A stretch of 7,403 bases of DNA, from the NCBI GenBank assembly GCA_964373675.1, contig CAYJVO010000029.1, forward strand, positions 1 through 7,403, in the 5' to 3' direction. Made by a program: the position numbers and the translations under genes. This DNA is from CAYHXN01 sp964373675 (lineage in GTDB: Bacteria > Patescibacteriota > Minisyncoccia > UBA6257 > WO2-44-18). How positions within the stretch are numbered: position 1 is the stretch's first letter; each line of letters begins with the position of its first letter. Under the pieces are notes generated by a model, which saw only the letters and a program-made list of their open reading frames with translations, ran no database searches and was not told the origin of the DNA. Shown piece by piece: positions 1 through 4,102 of this stretch.

Positions 1-52
1 TATCCGGATCTTCGTATTCCTTGTATATTTCGTAGGCGGGGAATTTGGGCAT
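1..52 (-). CDS. 5' end of an unidentified gene, cut by the window edge
   Basis: Only the first 17 codons are inside the window; they read MPKFPAYEIYKEYEDPD. The ATG (52-50) shares bases with the TAA stop of the upstream AAA+ ATPase gene in a TAATG overlap, the usual sign of translational coupling and a shared operon. MoxR-type ATPases are often followed by a von Willebrand A-domain or other partner gene, so this could be the partner, but 17 residues do not identify it. Confidence 0.6.
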   Translation of the reverse strand, partial: MPKFPAYEIYKEYEDPD

Positions 53-1683
53 TATTCTTTACCTCGCCAAGCGCGGATTTGTTTTGCTCCAAGGCCGGGG
101 ACCTTAAACTCTTCCGACTTTACATCCTTAAAAAACTTATTAGCCATAAAAACCCTGATCATATTGGCGCGATCTTTAGCTGGTCGTCCGCCGATTTCTG
201 CTTTATGGAAGTATTCTTTCAGAATTACCTTATCGAGGGATTCTCGAAAGTCAGTTTTTTTCCAAGCTTCCATGATATTGATTTGGTTTTTCAGAGTGAT
301 TACTAACTCTCTGAACGCCAAGCGTTCACTGCGCGCTTGGGTTTCTTCCGCGCCCTCCTGAATGCTCAAAGTAAAATCTTCTTGAATTTTGCGGCAAGCG
401 GCCGCAAAACGCTTCAATTCGTCTAATTTTTGAGGGGCGTCTTTCGGACCCCAAGGGATGTCGCCGCGCCGATCGGCCAAAACCGCCGAAAGAATCTTTA
501 AAGTTTCGGGGGCGATCTGACGCCCGTCCTTATCTTTTTTGCCAAAATCAAGATAATGAATTTCACGAACTCCGGCGCCCTGCTGAAAACGCCGAAGAAC
601 TTCCGGCGGAACATCGTAGCCGTAGCGGTAGCGTTCGGATTTCAAGTTGGCGGTTCCAAAAATCGCGAAACCATTCTTGATCGAAATTTTCTCACCGGTC
701 ATGGGATGCGTAAATACATCACCAACTTCTTTTTGAAGAAGGTCGTGAAAGATTGAAGCAAATTCCGGCGGCATCCTATTTATTTCATCAAAAATTACCG
801 GCCGACCCTCCTTGATGGCATTAATAAACTGCGAATAAACGTATTGCGTAGCGCCCTCTTTGAATTCAGTTTTCCCCAAAACTTGCGATTCTTTGATTTG
901 CTCGTGAATCGGTATTAACACCGCTGGCGTTCCCAAGTAGCGTTCGGAAATATACTTAGCAAGCTGTGATTTACCAGAACCCGTTTCACCTTGAAATAGG
1001 ACTGGCTTGCCCTGTTTTAGGTCTGGCAGAATTTCGGCAATAAGATCGGTTCTAGAATCCGTTTCGGCAAAATTATATTTTTCCAAATCCCGTTGGATGC
1101 GGCGCACTTTACGACGGCGGAGCATATCGACAGCCGACGGATCAAGTTCGAATTTTACGATGTCTTCCGTTAGTTGATTTTTTTGGTTTTCTAGCTCGTT
1201 CAACTTTTTCCTTTGGACCGTCCCCAGTGATTTTCCGATTCCGGCATATTCTTCGCGCAGGTCCTGTTCTTTTTGCCGAACCGCATCCAATTCTTTTTGA
1301 ATATGTTCGTAAGTAAATACTTTCCCGAGGGCTTCTTTCAGTTCGCCGAATTGCCGCTTATAAGCTTCCAAAACATCCGGATCTTTGGATAAATTTAATA
1401 TTTCCTTGTCGTATTCTTCAACGTCTTTATTCAATTCTTCCAGTCGGGGGTCATTTTCTAATTTTTCTCCTAACTCTTTGCTTTTCCACAAATGCTCGGC
1501 GCGGTGCCGGACTGCCTCGGCGCGATAAGACGAGAGCTCCATTAATTCCTCCACCGCGTTTTCTTTCTGTTCAAGAGTTAATTCTTTTTCTTTCTTCTCT
1601 CCCGGCTTTAAGCCCGCCTTTTCTAAAACTCTTTCCGGCGTTGTTTTTATTTCCGGGATACGAGGAAATTGCTCTTTTGGCAT
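52..1683 (-). CDS. MoxR-like AAA+ ATPase with long coiled-coil N-terminus
   Basis: This 543-residue protein is likely a cytoplasmic ATP-driven chaperone or remodelling ATPase of the MoxR/AAA_5 type. Residues about 30-205 are highly charged and rich in Glu, Lys and Leu, so mostly helical and probably coiled coil. The ATPase core follows: Walker A GETGSGKS at 232-239, Walker B PVIFDEINR with D299/E300, a sensor-1 Asn in GTANLKS (N346), and an arginine-finger candidate in EVLRRFQ (R364/R365). Typical MoxR proteins have about 300-350 residues, so the roughly 200-residue helical front is an addition. It probably recognises a partner or substrate, which the sequence does not name. The start is supported by a promoter only six bases upstream, and the stop overlaps the next gene. 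The ATPase family is secure; the biological role is unknown. Confidence 0.88.
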   Translation of the reverse strand: MPKEQFPRIPEIKTTPERVLEKAGLKPGEKKEKELTLEQKENAVEELMELSSYRAEAVRHRAEHLWKSKELGEKLENDPRLEELNKDVEEYDKEILNLSKDPDVLEAYKRQFGELKEALGKVFTYEHIQKELDAVRQKEQDLREEYAGIGKSLGTVQRKKLNELENQKNQLTEDIVKFELDPSAVDMLRRRKVRRIQRDLEKYNFAETDSRTDLIAEILPDLKQGKPVLFQGETGSGKSQLAKYISERYLGTPAVLIPIHEQIKESQVLGKTEFKEGATQYVYSQFINAIKEGRPVIFDEINRMPPEFASIFHDLLQKEVGDVFTHPMTGEKISIKNGFAIFGTANLKSERYRYGYDVPPEVLRRFQQGAGVREIHYLDFGKKDKDGRQIAPETLKILSAVLADRRGDIPWGPKDAPQKLDELKRFAAACRKIQEDFTLSIQEGAEETQARSERLAFRELVITLKNQINIMEAWKKTDFRESLDKVILKEYFHKAEIGGRPAKDRANMIRVFMANKFFKDVKSEEFKVPGLGAKQIRAWRGKE

Positions 1684-1689
1684 ATCGTT

Positions 1690-1717
1690 ATTATATCAGC
1701 TTTGTTTCGAGATGCAA
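1690..1717 (-). promoter_or_regulatory. Promoter of the AAA+ ATPase gene, predicted leaderless
   Basis: On the minus strand a perfect -10 box TATAAT (1695-1690) is preceded by TGA, giving an extended -10. A weak -35 candidate TTGCAT (1717-1712) lies 16 bases further up. Only six bases separate the -10 box from the ATG at 1683, so transcription would begin at or next to the start codon. There is no room for a Shine-Dalgarno site, which suggests a leaderless mRNA. Confidence 0.6.
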
Positions 1718-1954
1718 AATCACCGCTTTTCAAAAAAATCTATTCCCAAAAAGCAGGTATTAAGGACCTGCGGAGGGATTACTAGGCCTCTCCCGTCCTA
1801 CGCTAAAGCTTCGGAGGGCACAGCGGTCTCTCGACCTGCCTGCCGGCAGGCAGGTAAAAAATGTTGACGGCCCCGCTTACGCTGCGCTTCTTCGGAGCAC
1901 TGATTTTCCAACCAATCGGTCCGACGCACATCGGACCTCTTGGGGAAAATCTAG
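1718..1954. other. Non-coding, hairpin-rich intergenic stretch (upstream part)
   Basis: I see no credible gene here. The stretch is packed with palindromes: GCAGGT/ACCTGC with a 7-base loop (1753-1771), a perfect 22-bp palindrome (1834-1855) and a long hairpin (1897-1957). Motifs such as CGCTAAAGCTTCGGAGG and CTGCGCTTCTTCGGAGC resemble the GC-rich repeats scattered between genes in many Patescibacteria genomes (from memory, not searched). It may hold repeat-type elements, a terminator for a neighbouring transcript, or an unrecognised structured RNA. Confidence 0.5.
1834..1855. repeat. Perfect 22-bp palindrome built on CCTGCCTGCCGG
   Basis: The two 11-base halves are exact reverse complements: ACCTGCCTGCC, then GGCAGGCAGGT. 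There is no loop, so it would form a cruciform or act as a symmetric protein site rather than a standard RNA hairpin. I recall similar GCCTGCCGGCAGGC cores as frequent in Parcubacteria intergenic DNA; this needs a search. Confidence 0.75.
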
Positions 1955-1957
1955 TGC
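1897..1957. repeat. Long 24-bp imperfect hairpin
   Basis: The paired segments from outside in are GCACT/AGTGC, GATTTTCC/GGAAAATC, CCAA/TTGG and GGTCCGA/TCGGACC. They are separated by a one-base bulge (T1952) and two small internal loops, around a 6-base apical loop (CGCACA). The right foot overlaps the start of the duplicated tRNA-Trp 3' end (1955-1973). No T-run follows on either strand, so it is not an ordinary terminator. It could be a structured RNA or a palindromic mobile repeat. Confidence 0.65.
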
Positions 1958-1973
1958 GGGGGCACAAGGAATC
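1955..1973 (-). repeat. Duplicated 3' end of tRNA-Trp (att-like)
   Basis: Nineteen bases (TGCGGGGGCACAAGGAATC on the plus strand) repeat exactly 2160-2178. That segment is the acceptor strand and part of the T-arm of tRNA-Trp plus two flanking bases. Spacing is 205 bp, downstream of the intact gene. An extra tRNA 3' end a short way downstream is the classic trace of tyrosine-recombinase integration. Here the segment between holds no integrase, so this would be a remnant or a very small passive element. Confidence 0.6.
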
Positions 1974-2010
1974 AAGGTTTCGTTTTTGACCGGATGGCCC
2001 AAAAACTCAC

Positions 2011-2108
2011 CGAACCACAACGCCGCACCCCGACCCCCGCTTAAGACACCTTCGGTTTCTTACGTCGCTTCGCTCCTATCTTCCTGATACGGGGTGCGGC
2101 TTGGTTCG
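2011..2108. repeat. Imperfect inverted repeat with 18 paired bases
   Basis: The left arm (2011-2032) and right arm (2090-2108) pair over CGAACCA and GCCGCACCCCG, with a small internal loop (CAAC opposite A). The intervening 57 bases contain CTTCGGTTT and CGTCGCTTCGCTCC. The right arm runs into GGTTCGATTCC, which looks like a tRNA T-arm on the plus strand, but no matching acceptor or anticodon arm is present. The repeat lies wholly between the two copies of the tRNA-Trp 3' end, so it may be the body of the inserted element. Confidence 0.5.
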
Positions 2109-2121
2109 ATTCCTGTACCAG

Positions 2122-2160
2122 AAAAATCAAAAACACCCACGATGGGTGATTTTGATTTTT
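2122..2160. terminator. Terminator directly after tRNA-Trp, possibly bidirectional
   Basis: An 18-bp stem (2122-2139 with 2143-2160, one mismatch) closes on a CGA loop. On the minus strand the descending arm is GGGTGTTTTTGATTTTT, so the RNA ends in a U-rich run. It begins right next to the tRNA-Trp discriminator. The plus strand also ends in ATTTTGATTTTT, so it could act in both directions. Confidence 0.75.
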
Positions 2161-2161
2161 G

Positions 2162-2232
2162 CGGGGGCACAAGGAATCGAACCCTGATCTGCTCTTTTGG
2201 AGAGAGTTATTCTGCCGTTGAACTATGCCCCC
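2162..2232 (-). tRNA. trnW: tRNA-Trp (CCA)
   Basis: The 71-nt cloverleaf has acceptor GGGGGCA/TGCCCCC, D-arm GTTC/GAAT, anticodon arm ACTCT/AGAGC (its outermost A-C pair mismatched) with loop CTCCAAA, and T-arm CAGGG/CCTTG with loop TTCGATT. Anticodon CCA with discriminator G73 fits bacterial tRNA-Trp, and the TCTCCAAA loop is typical. CCA is not encoded. No intron is present. A homing-endonuclease remnant lies just upstream on the same strand, and a terminator directly follows. In many bacteria tRNA-Trp sits between rpmG and secE; here rpmG is also on the upstream side. Confidence 0.95.
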
Positions 2233-2251
2233 TTCTTCAGAAACGCCTTTC

Positions 2252-2410
2252 CTAACGCAAGCAATTCCTTTTACCCATATTTGGCTTAATATATGGCCTT
2301 GGGAGTTGGCTCCTTTCAATATTAGTAATTTCTGACCAAAAATCAATCTCTTTGTCTAAATCGTGATAAGAATGCAAATGCAATAGCGGCTTGAATTTTT
2401 TCTCATTTGA
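2252..2410 (-). pseudogene. Remnant of a LAGLIDADG-like endonuclease gene
   Basis: This 52-codon open stretch has no usable start codon. It reads HLHSYHDLDKEIDFW, then SEITNIERSQLPRPYIKP, and ends at a TAG. It matches the C-terminal half of the endonuclease at 4093-4680, where LQLFTDINIKEALDFW is followed by KSLKIKYSQVGKPVITI; the shared skeleton is L-L, a charged stretch, FW, I, SQ, P.I. The N-terminal helix-turn-helix and LAGLIDADG-like motif are missing, and the frame stops about 20 bases before the tRNA-Trp 5' end. It is a decayed copy of the same family, again placed directly upstream of a tRNA on the same strand. A 101-codon frame across this region also crosses the tRNA and is not a gene. 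Confidence 0.65.
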
Positions 2411-2435
2411 TCAAAATGAAGCTCCACGGCCTTAT

Positions 2436-2480
2436 CCAGCCTTCGTAGCTGAAGCTACTTCGGCGGAGTAGGCCGCCCGG
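2436..2480. repeat. Palindromic intergenic repeat (CTTCGTAGCTGAAGCTAC type)
   Basis: GTAGC and GCTAC pair around TGAA, flanked by CTTCG and TTCGGCGGAGTAGG. The wording resembles the sequence near 1797-1818 (CCTACGCTAAAGCTTCGGAGG), which suggests one scattered repeat family in this genome. From memory such repeats are common in Patescibacteria intergenic DNA. No coding potential is visible. Confidence 0.45.
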
Positions 2481-2500
2481 GGTTTTCGGCGAAGAAGAAT

Positions 2501-2526
2501 AAAAAACCAGTTGTCCCAACAACTGG
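2501..2526 (-). terminator. Intrinsic terminator of the CPBP protease gene
   Basis: On the minus strand CCAGTTGT and ACAACTGG form a perfect 8-bp stem around TGGG, followed by TTTTTT. It lies 17 bases after the CPBP stop codon, in the right orientation to end that transcript before tRNA-Trp. Confidence 0.85.
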
Positions 2527-2542
2527 CAAATAATTAAAAAAT

Positions 2543-3085
2543 TTAAAACCCAAAAAGAATAATGATCATAAAATTCCAGAGCGCGTGAGCGAAGACGATT
2601 GACCGATAGGAACGATTATTCTTTAGATAAAGCCAACAAAAAGAGAGTCCCAGAAATCCCTGGAACAAAATATTCACAGCCGATCCGTGACCAAAGCCGA
2701 AAATGATAGAACTTAGTAAAGCAAAGTAGAGATAGAAAAGCTTGGTATCCCTGACTAGAAAAGCGGTGCGATTTAAATTTAACGGGAATACCCGGAAGGC
2801 AAACTCTTCCCAAAGAGGCGCCCAGACGCAGGCCAGGAAAAATAAAGCTGGTATACCAATGCCAAAGAAATCCTGTCCAAATATAACAAACCAAATATTA
2901 GTCTTGATCTTGCCAATAATCGCATCCATCGGATAGCCCAACAACGCAAGAATTATGGACATCGCGGTTACCCAAAAAGCATCAAGGTAGAATACCAAAA
3001 AAATGTTGGAAACTTTTTGTTTAAATGTAAGTTCTTCCGAGAAATCAAAAAATTGCCGATGCAGCTCTCGCTTTATTTGGTTCAC
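2543..3085 (-). CDS. CPBP family intramembrane metalloprotease
   Basis: This 180-residue integral membrane protein belongs to the CPBP (CAAX protease and bacteriocin-processing, Abi) family of intramembrane endopeptidases. The family's three signatures are present in order: WEEFAFR (E93, E94, R98), FGFGH (H133) and HALWN (H167, N171), which together carry the presumed metal-binding and catalytic residues. Hydrophobic segments lie at about 26-50, 63-90, 115-132, 138-154 and 160-180. The length is at the small end for the family. The start is GTG at 3085, chosen because AAGGA stands eight bases upstream. Its substrate cannot be told from sequence; relatives process prenylated proteins or peptides or act in bacteriocin immunity. 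It has its own terminator and separates rpmG from tRNA-Trp, so it is probably an insertion into an older cluster. Confidence 0.88.
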   Translation of the reverse strand: MNQIKRELHRQFFDFSEELTFKQKVSNIFLVFYLDAFWVTAMSIILALLGYPMDAIIGKIKTNIWFVIFGQDFFGIGIPALFFLACVWAPLWEEFAFRVFPLNLNRTAFLVRDTKLFYLYFALLSSIIFGFGHGSAVNILFQGFLGLSFCWLYLKNNRSYRSIVFAHALWNFMIIILFGF

Positions 3086-3146
3086 TGCCTGATTCCTTTT
3101 TTAAAAGAACGGTTTAGAAACTTATCTTTAATGATACTATCGCTTT

Positions 3147-3182
3147 GATTCTTTGTGTACAGTATGTTTCCTGCACCACCTG
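3147..3182 (-). pseudogene. Detached duplicate of the rpmG 3' end
   Basis: These 36 bases match 3282-3317 inside rpmG with a single difference. In the bL33 frame they read RWCRKHTVHKES and continue KR then TAG, a believable bL33 C-terminus. The upstream part of the gene is absent. The copies are 135 bp apart. The simplest reading is that about 135 bp was inserted near the rpmG 3' end and rebuilt the gene end, leaving the original terminus stranded downstream. A tandem duplication followed by deletion would look the same. Confidence 0.75.
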
Positions 3183-3262
3183 TCCCCGATTTTCTCCGAA
3201 GCAAAGCGAGGCTAGAAAATCGAGGATCCCGCCAACCTTAAAATTTAAAATTTGTGGCGGGA
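3183..3262. repeat. Two hairpins filling the gap between the rpmG 3' end copies
   Basis: The first inverted repeat pairs 3183-3195 with 3214-3226 (TCCCCGATTTTCT against AGAAAATCGAGGA, one mismatch; loop CCGAAGCAAAGCGAGGCT). The second pairs TCCCGCCA (3227-3234) with TGGCGGGA (3255-3262) around an AT-rich loop. They abut each other and almost fill the segment bounded by the rpmG 3' end copies, so they are probably the body of a small insertion. Confidence 0.7.
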
Positions 3263-3271
3263 CAATACTCC

Positions 3272-3439
3272 TTATTTTTTAGATTCTTTGTGTATAGTAT
3301 GTTTCCTGCACCACCTGCAATACTTTTTTAGTTCGAGTTTACGTTCCGTGTTTTTCTTGTTTTTGCGGGTATAATAATTGACCCGGTTACAGACGGAGCA
3401 TTTGAGCTTGATTATATTAGCGCTGAATTTTGATGGCAT
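3272..3439 (-). CDS. rpmG: 50S ribosomal protein bL33
   Basis: This 55-residue protein of the large ribosomal subunit carries the bL33 pattern: IKLKCSVCNRVNYYTRKNKK, then NTERKLELKKYCRWCRKHT, then IHKESKK. Two CxxC pairs (C14/C17 and C41/C44) form a zinc ribbon, so this is the zinc-binding C+ form. Length is normal. The ATG follows the GIY-YIG stop codon by seven bases, with no Shine-Dalgarno site, so the two may share a transcript with the upstream tRNA-Thr. In many bacteria rpmG is next to tRNA-Trp, secE and nusG. The last 36 bases before the KK-stop are duplicated downstream at 3147-3182. Identification is firm. Confidence 0.96.
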   Translation of the reverse strand: MPSKFSANIIKLKCSVCNRVNYYTRKNKKNTERKLELKKYCRWCRKHTIHKESKK

Positions 3440-3446
3440 ACGAATT

Positions 3447-3725
3447 TTATATAAATTTTCGAGCTGGCGAAGAAAATTTATCTATAAAATTCAGTAATTT
3501 TTTAAACGCTTCGCCCGATTTATACTTTTTAATCTGTCTCTCCCGCCTCCGGGCTTCTTGCAGGGTAGCATACTCTTCTACGTGCATAATTTCAAGTGGT
3601 ATGTGCCTCCTCAAAGATTTGGTCTTTCCTGAATTATGGTACTTCAGCCTTTCTGTCAGATCGCTAGTGTACCTAGTGTAATATATACCCGTTTTCTTGC
3701 TTCTCAAAATATAAACGTAATACAT
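3447..3725 (-). CDS. Single-domain GIY-YIG endonuclease (UPF0213/YhbQ-like)
   Basis: This 92-residue protein is a stand-alone GIY-YIG nuclease domain. The first strand is YVYIL (3-7). The second, usually YIG, here reads YTR (16-18 in YYTRYTS). The catalytic Arg candidate is R26 in TERLKYHNSGKT, H30 follows, and the metal-binding Glu candidate is E62 in EARRRERQIKKYK. Key charged residues are kept, so it is probably active despite the altered YIG. Such proteins are common in CPR genomes; some relatives are free-standing homing nucleases and others have repair-like roles. It starts 52 bases after the intron-containing tRNA-Thr(GGU) and ends seven bases before rpmG, so it may be co-transcribed with both. 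A link to intron mobility is suggested by position only. Confidence 0.88.
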   Translation of the reverse strand: MYYVYILRSKKTGIYYTRYTSDLTERLKYHNSGKTKSLRRHIPLEIMHVEEYATLQEARRRERQIKKYKSGEAFKKLLNFIDKFSSPARKFI

Positions 3726-3735
3726 ACTGATAATG

Positions 3736-3777
3736 GCCCGCGCCTTCGGCGGGGCAAATTTGTCTTCGCCAAATTTG
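3736..3777. repeat. GC-rich hairpin plus CAAATTTG pair after tRNA-Thr(GGU)
   Basis: Positions 3736-3755 form an 8-bp stem with one bulged base (GCCC/GGGC and CGCC/GGCG around TTC). Next to it, CAAATTTG occurs at 3755-3762 and 3770-3777 and pairs around a 7-base loop. The pair directly follows the tRNA discriminator. No U-run follows, so a 3'-processing or attenuating structure is likelier than a full terminator. Confidence 0.55.
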
Positions 3778-3814
3778 AGCCAATGGTCGGATTTGAACCG
3801 ACGACCTACTCCTT

Positions 3815-4017
3815 CGCTTACACCTCTGCTTCTCCGCCGTATGACGGATTATAAGAGGGCTAGACTGTATCTTCTCCGATGAATATCGGAGCCCATTGTC
3901 AGTCGTTCGGGTCCCGCTTAGCGGGGCCACGGTCTTGACCAAGCTTAAATTGGCGTTTAACCGTTATTCGGGATTCATCTACAACATTACTGTTGTAATG
4001 GGCGGGGTTTGCGATCC
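3815..4017 (-). ncRNA. Group I self-splicing intron in the tRNA-Thr anticodon loop
   Basis: The 203-nt intron contains no ORF and is about the size of small bacterial tRNA introns such as that of Azoarcus. The 5' exon ends in U36 and the intron in G3815, as group I rules require. P1 is exact: exon GGT plus intron GG pairs with CCGCC (4005-4001), placing the U36-G4003 wobble at the splice site. P2 is TACAACA/TGTTGTA (3997-3991 with 3986-3980) closed by a GTAA (GNRA) loop. A P6-like hairpin CCCGC/GCGGG is at 3925-3913. P7 pairs GACTG (3904-3900) with CAGTC (3867-3863) inside AAGATACAGTC, close to the conserved S element. P8 is CTCCGAT/ATCGGAG (3891-3874). A P9-like CCTCT/AGAGG stem follows. P3 and P4 were not resolved by eye. 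Subgroup IC3 is likely. Confidence 0.88.
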
Positions 4018-4042
4018 ACCATGGAGTTGCTCTACCAGCTGA

Positions 4043-4053
4043 GCTACATTGGC
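4043..4053 (-). repeat. tRNA-Thr 5' end, copy A of an 11-bp direct repeat
   Basis: GCCAATGTAGC, the first 11 bases of the mature tRNA, also occurs at 4102-4092. The copies are 49 bp apart and flank 38 bp that hold a GC-rich hairpin. Confidence 0.7.
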
Positions 4054-4073
4054 GTTTTTAATTTCCAATCATT

Positions 4074-4093
4074 GCCCCGCCATCGGCGGTGGC
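4074..4093. repeat. GC-rich hairpin between the endonuclease gene and tRNA-Thr
   Basis: GCC/GGC and CCGCC/GGCGG pair around ATC with one bulged base. The design resembles the hairpin at 3736-3755 on the other side of the tRNA. It overlaps the last base of the endonuclease stop codon, but no T-run follows on the minus strand, so it is a weak terminator candidate at best. Confidence 0.6.
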
Positions 4094-4102
4094 TACATTG
4101 GC
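4092..4102 (-). repeat. tRNA-Thr 5' end, copy B, forming the end of the endonuclease gene
   Basis: This is an exact copy of the tRNA-Thr 5' terminus. It supplies the last codons and stop (CCA ATG TAG) of the endonuclease at 4093-4680. It could be a target-site duplication left by insertion of the hairpin segment, or the scar of a nuclease-driven rearrangement. Confidence 0.7.

Larger units (their letters stand above)
3778..4053 (-). tRNA. trnT: tRNA-Thr (GGU), interrupted by a group I intron
   Basis: The 5' exon (4053-4018, 36 nt) gives acceptor GCCAATG, D-arm GCTC/GAGC, anticodon-stem strand ACTCC and loop bases ATGGT. The 3' exon (3814-3778, 37 nt) gives AA, GGAGT, variable loop, T-arm GTCGG/CCGAC with loop TTCAAAT, and acceptor CATTGGC. 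Joined, they make a 73-nt tRNA with every stem paired, loop ATGGTAA and anticodon GGU, matching bacterial tRNA-Thr features such as GGTAAGG and AGGTCG. The insertion lies between bases 36 and 37. The discriminator is U73, as in the other tRNA-Thr here, while the well-known bacterial tRNA-Thr genes have A73. CCA is not encoded. A LAGLIDADG-like gene lies 39 bases upstream and a GIY-YIG gene 52 bases downstream. Confidence 0.93.

Noticed and set aside
2098..2120. Possible plus-strand tRNA or tmRNA 3' end (GGTTCGATTCCTGTACCA)
   Set aside because: The T-stem does not pair properly, no 5' acceptor partner (GGTACAG-like) is found upstream, and no anticodon arm or tmRNA tag frame is visible.
2041..2346. 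A 101-codon minus-strand frame
   Set aside because: It runs straight through tRNA-Trp and the terminator, and its composition is not protein-like. Another frame of the same region shows the endonuclease remnant.
2742..2936. A 64-codon plus-strand frame, and an overlapping 92-codon minus-strand frame (2616-2894)
   Set aside because: Both are shadows of the CPBP protease gene, whose three family motifs fix the true frame.
3778..3900. Reading the tRNA-Thr region as a simple tRNA with 5' end GACAATG near 3901
   Set aside because: The acceptor would mismatch and no D or anticodon arm forms. The exact partner GCCAATG at 4053-4047 gives a complete cloverleaf once the intron is removed.
3673..3942. 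An 89-codon minus-strand frame across the tRNA-Thr region
   Set aside because: It covers the 3' exon, intron sequence and the start of the GIY-YIG gene. The RNA structures explain the region better.
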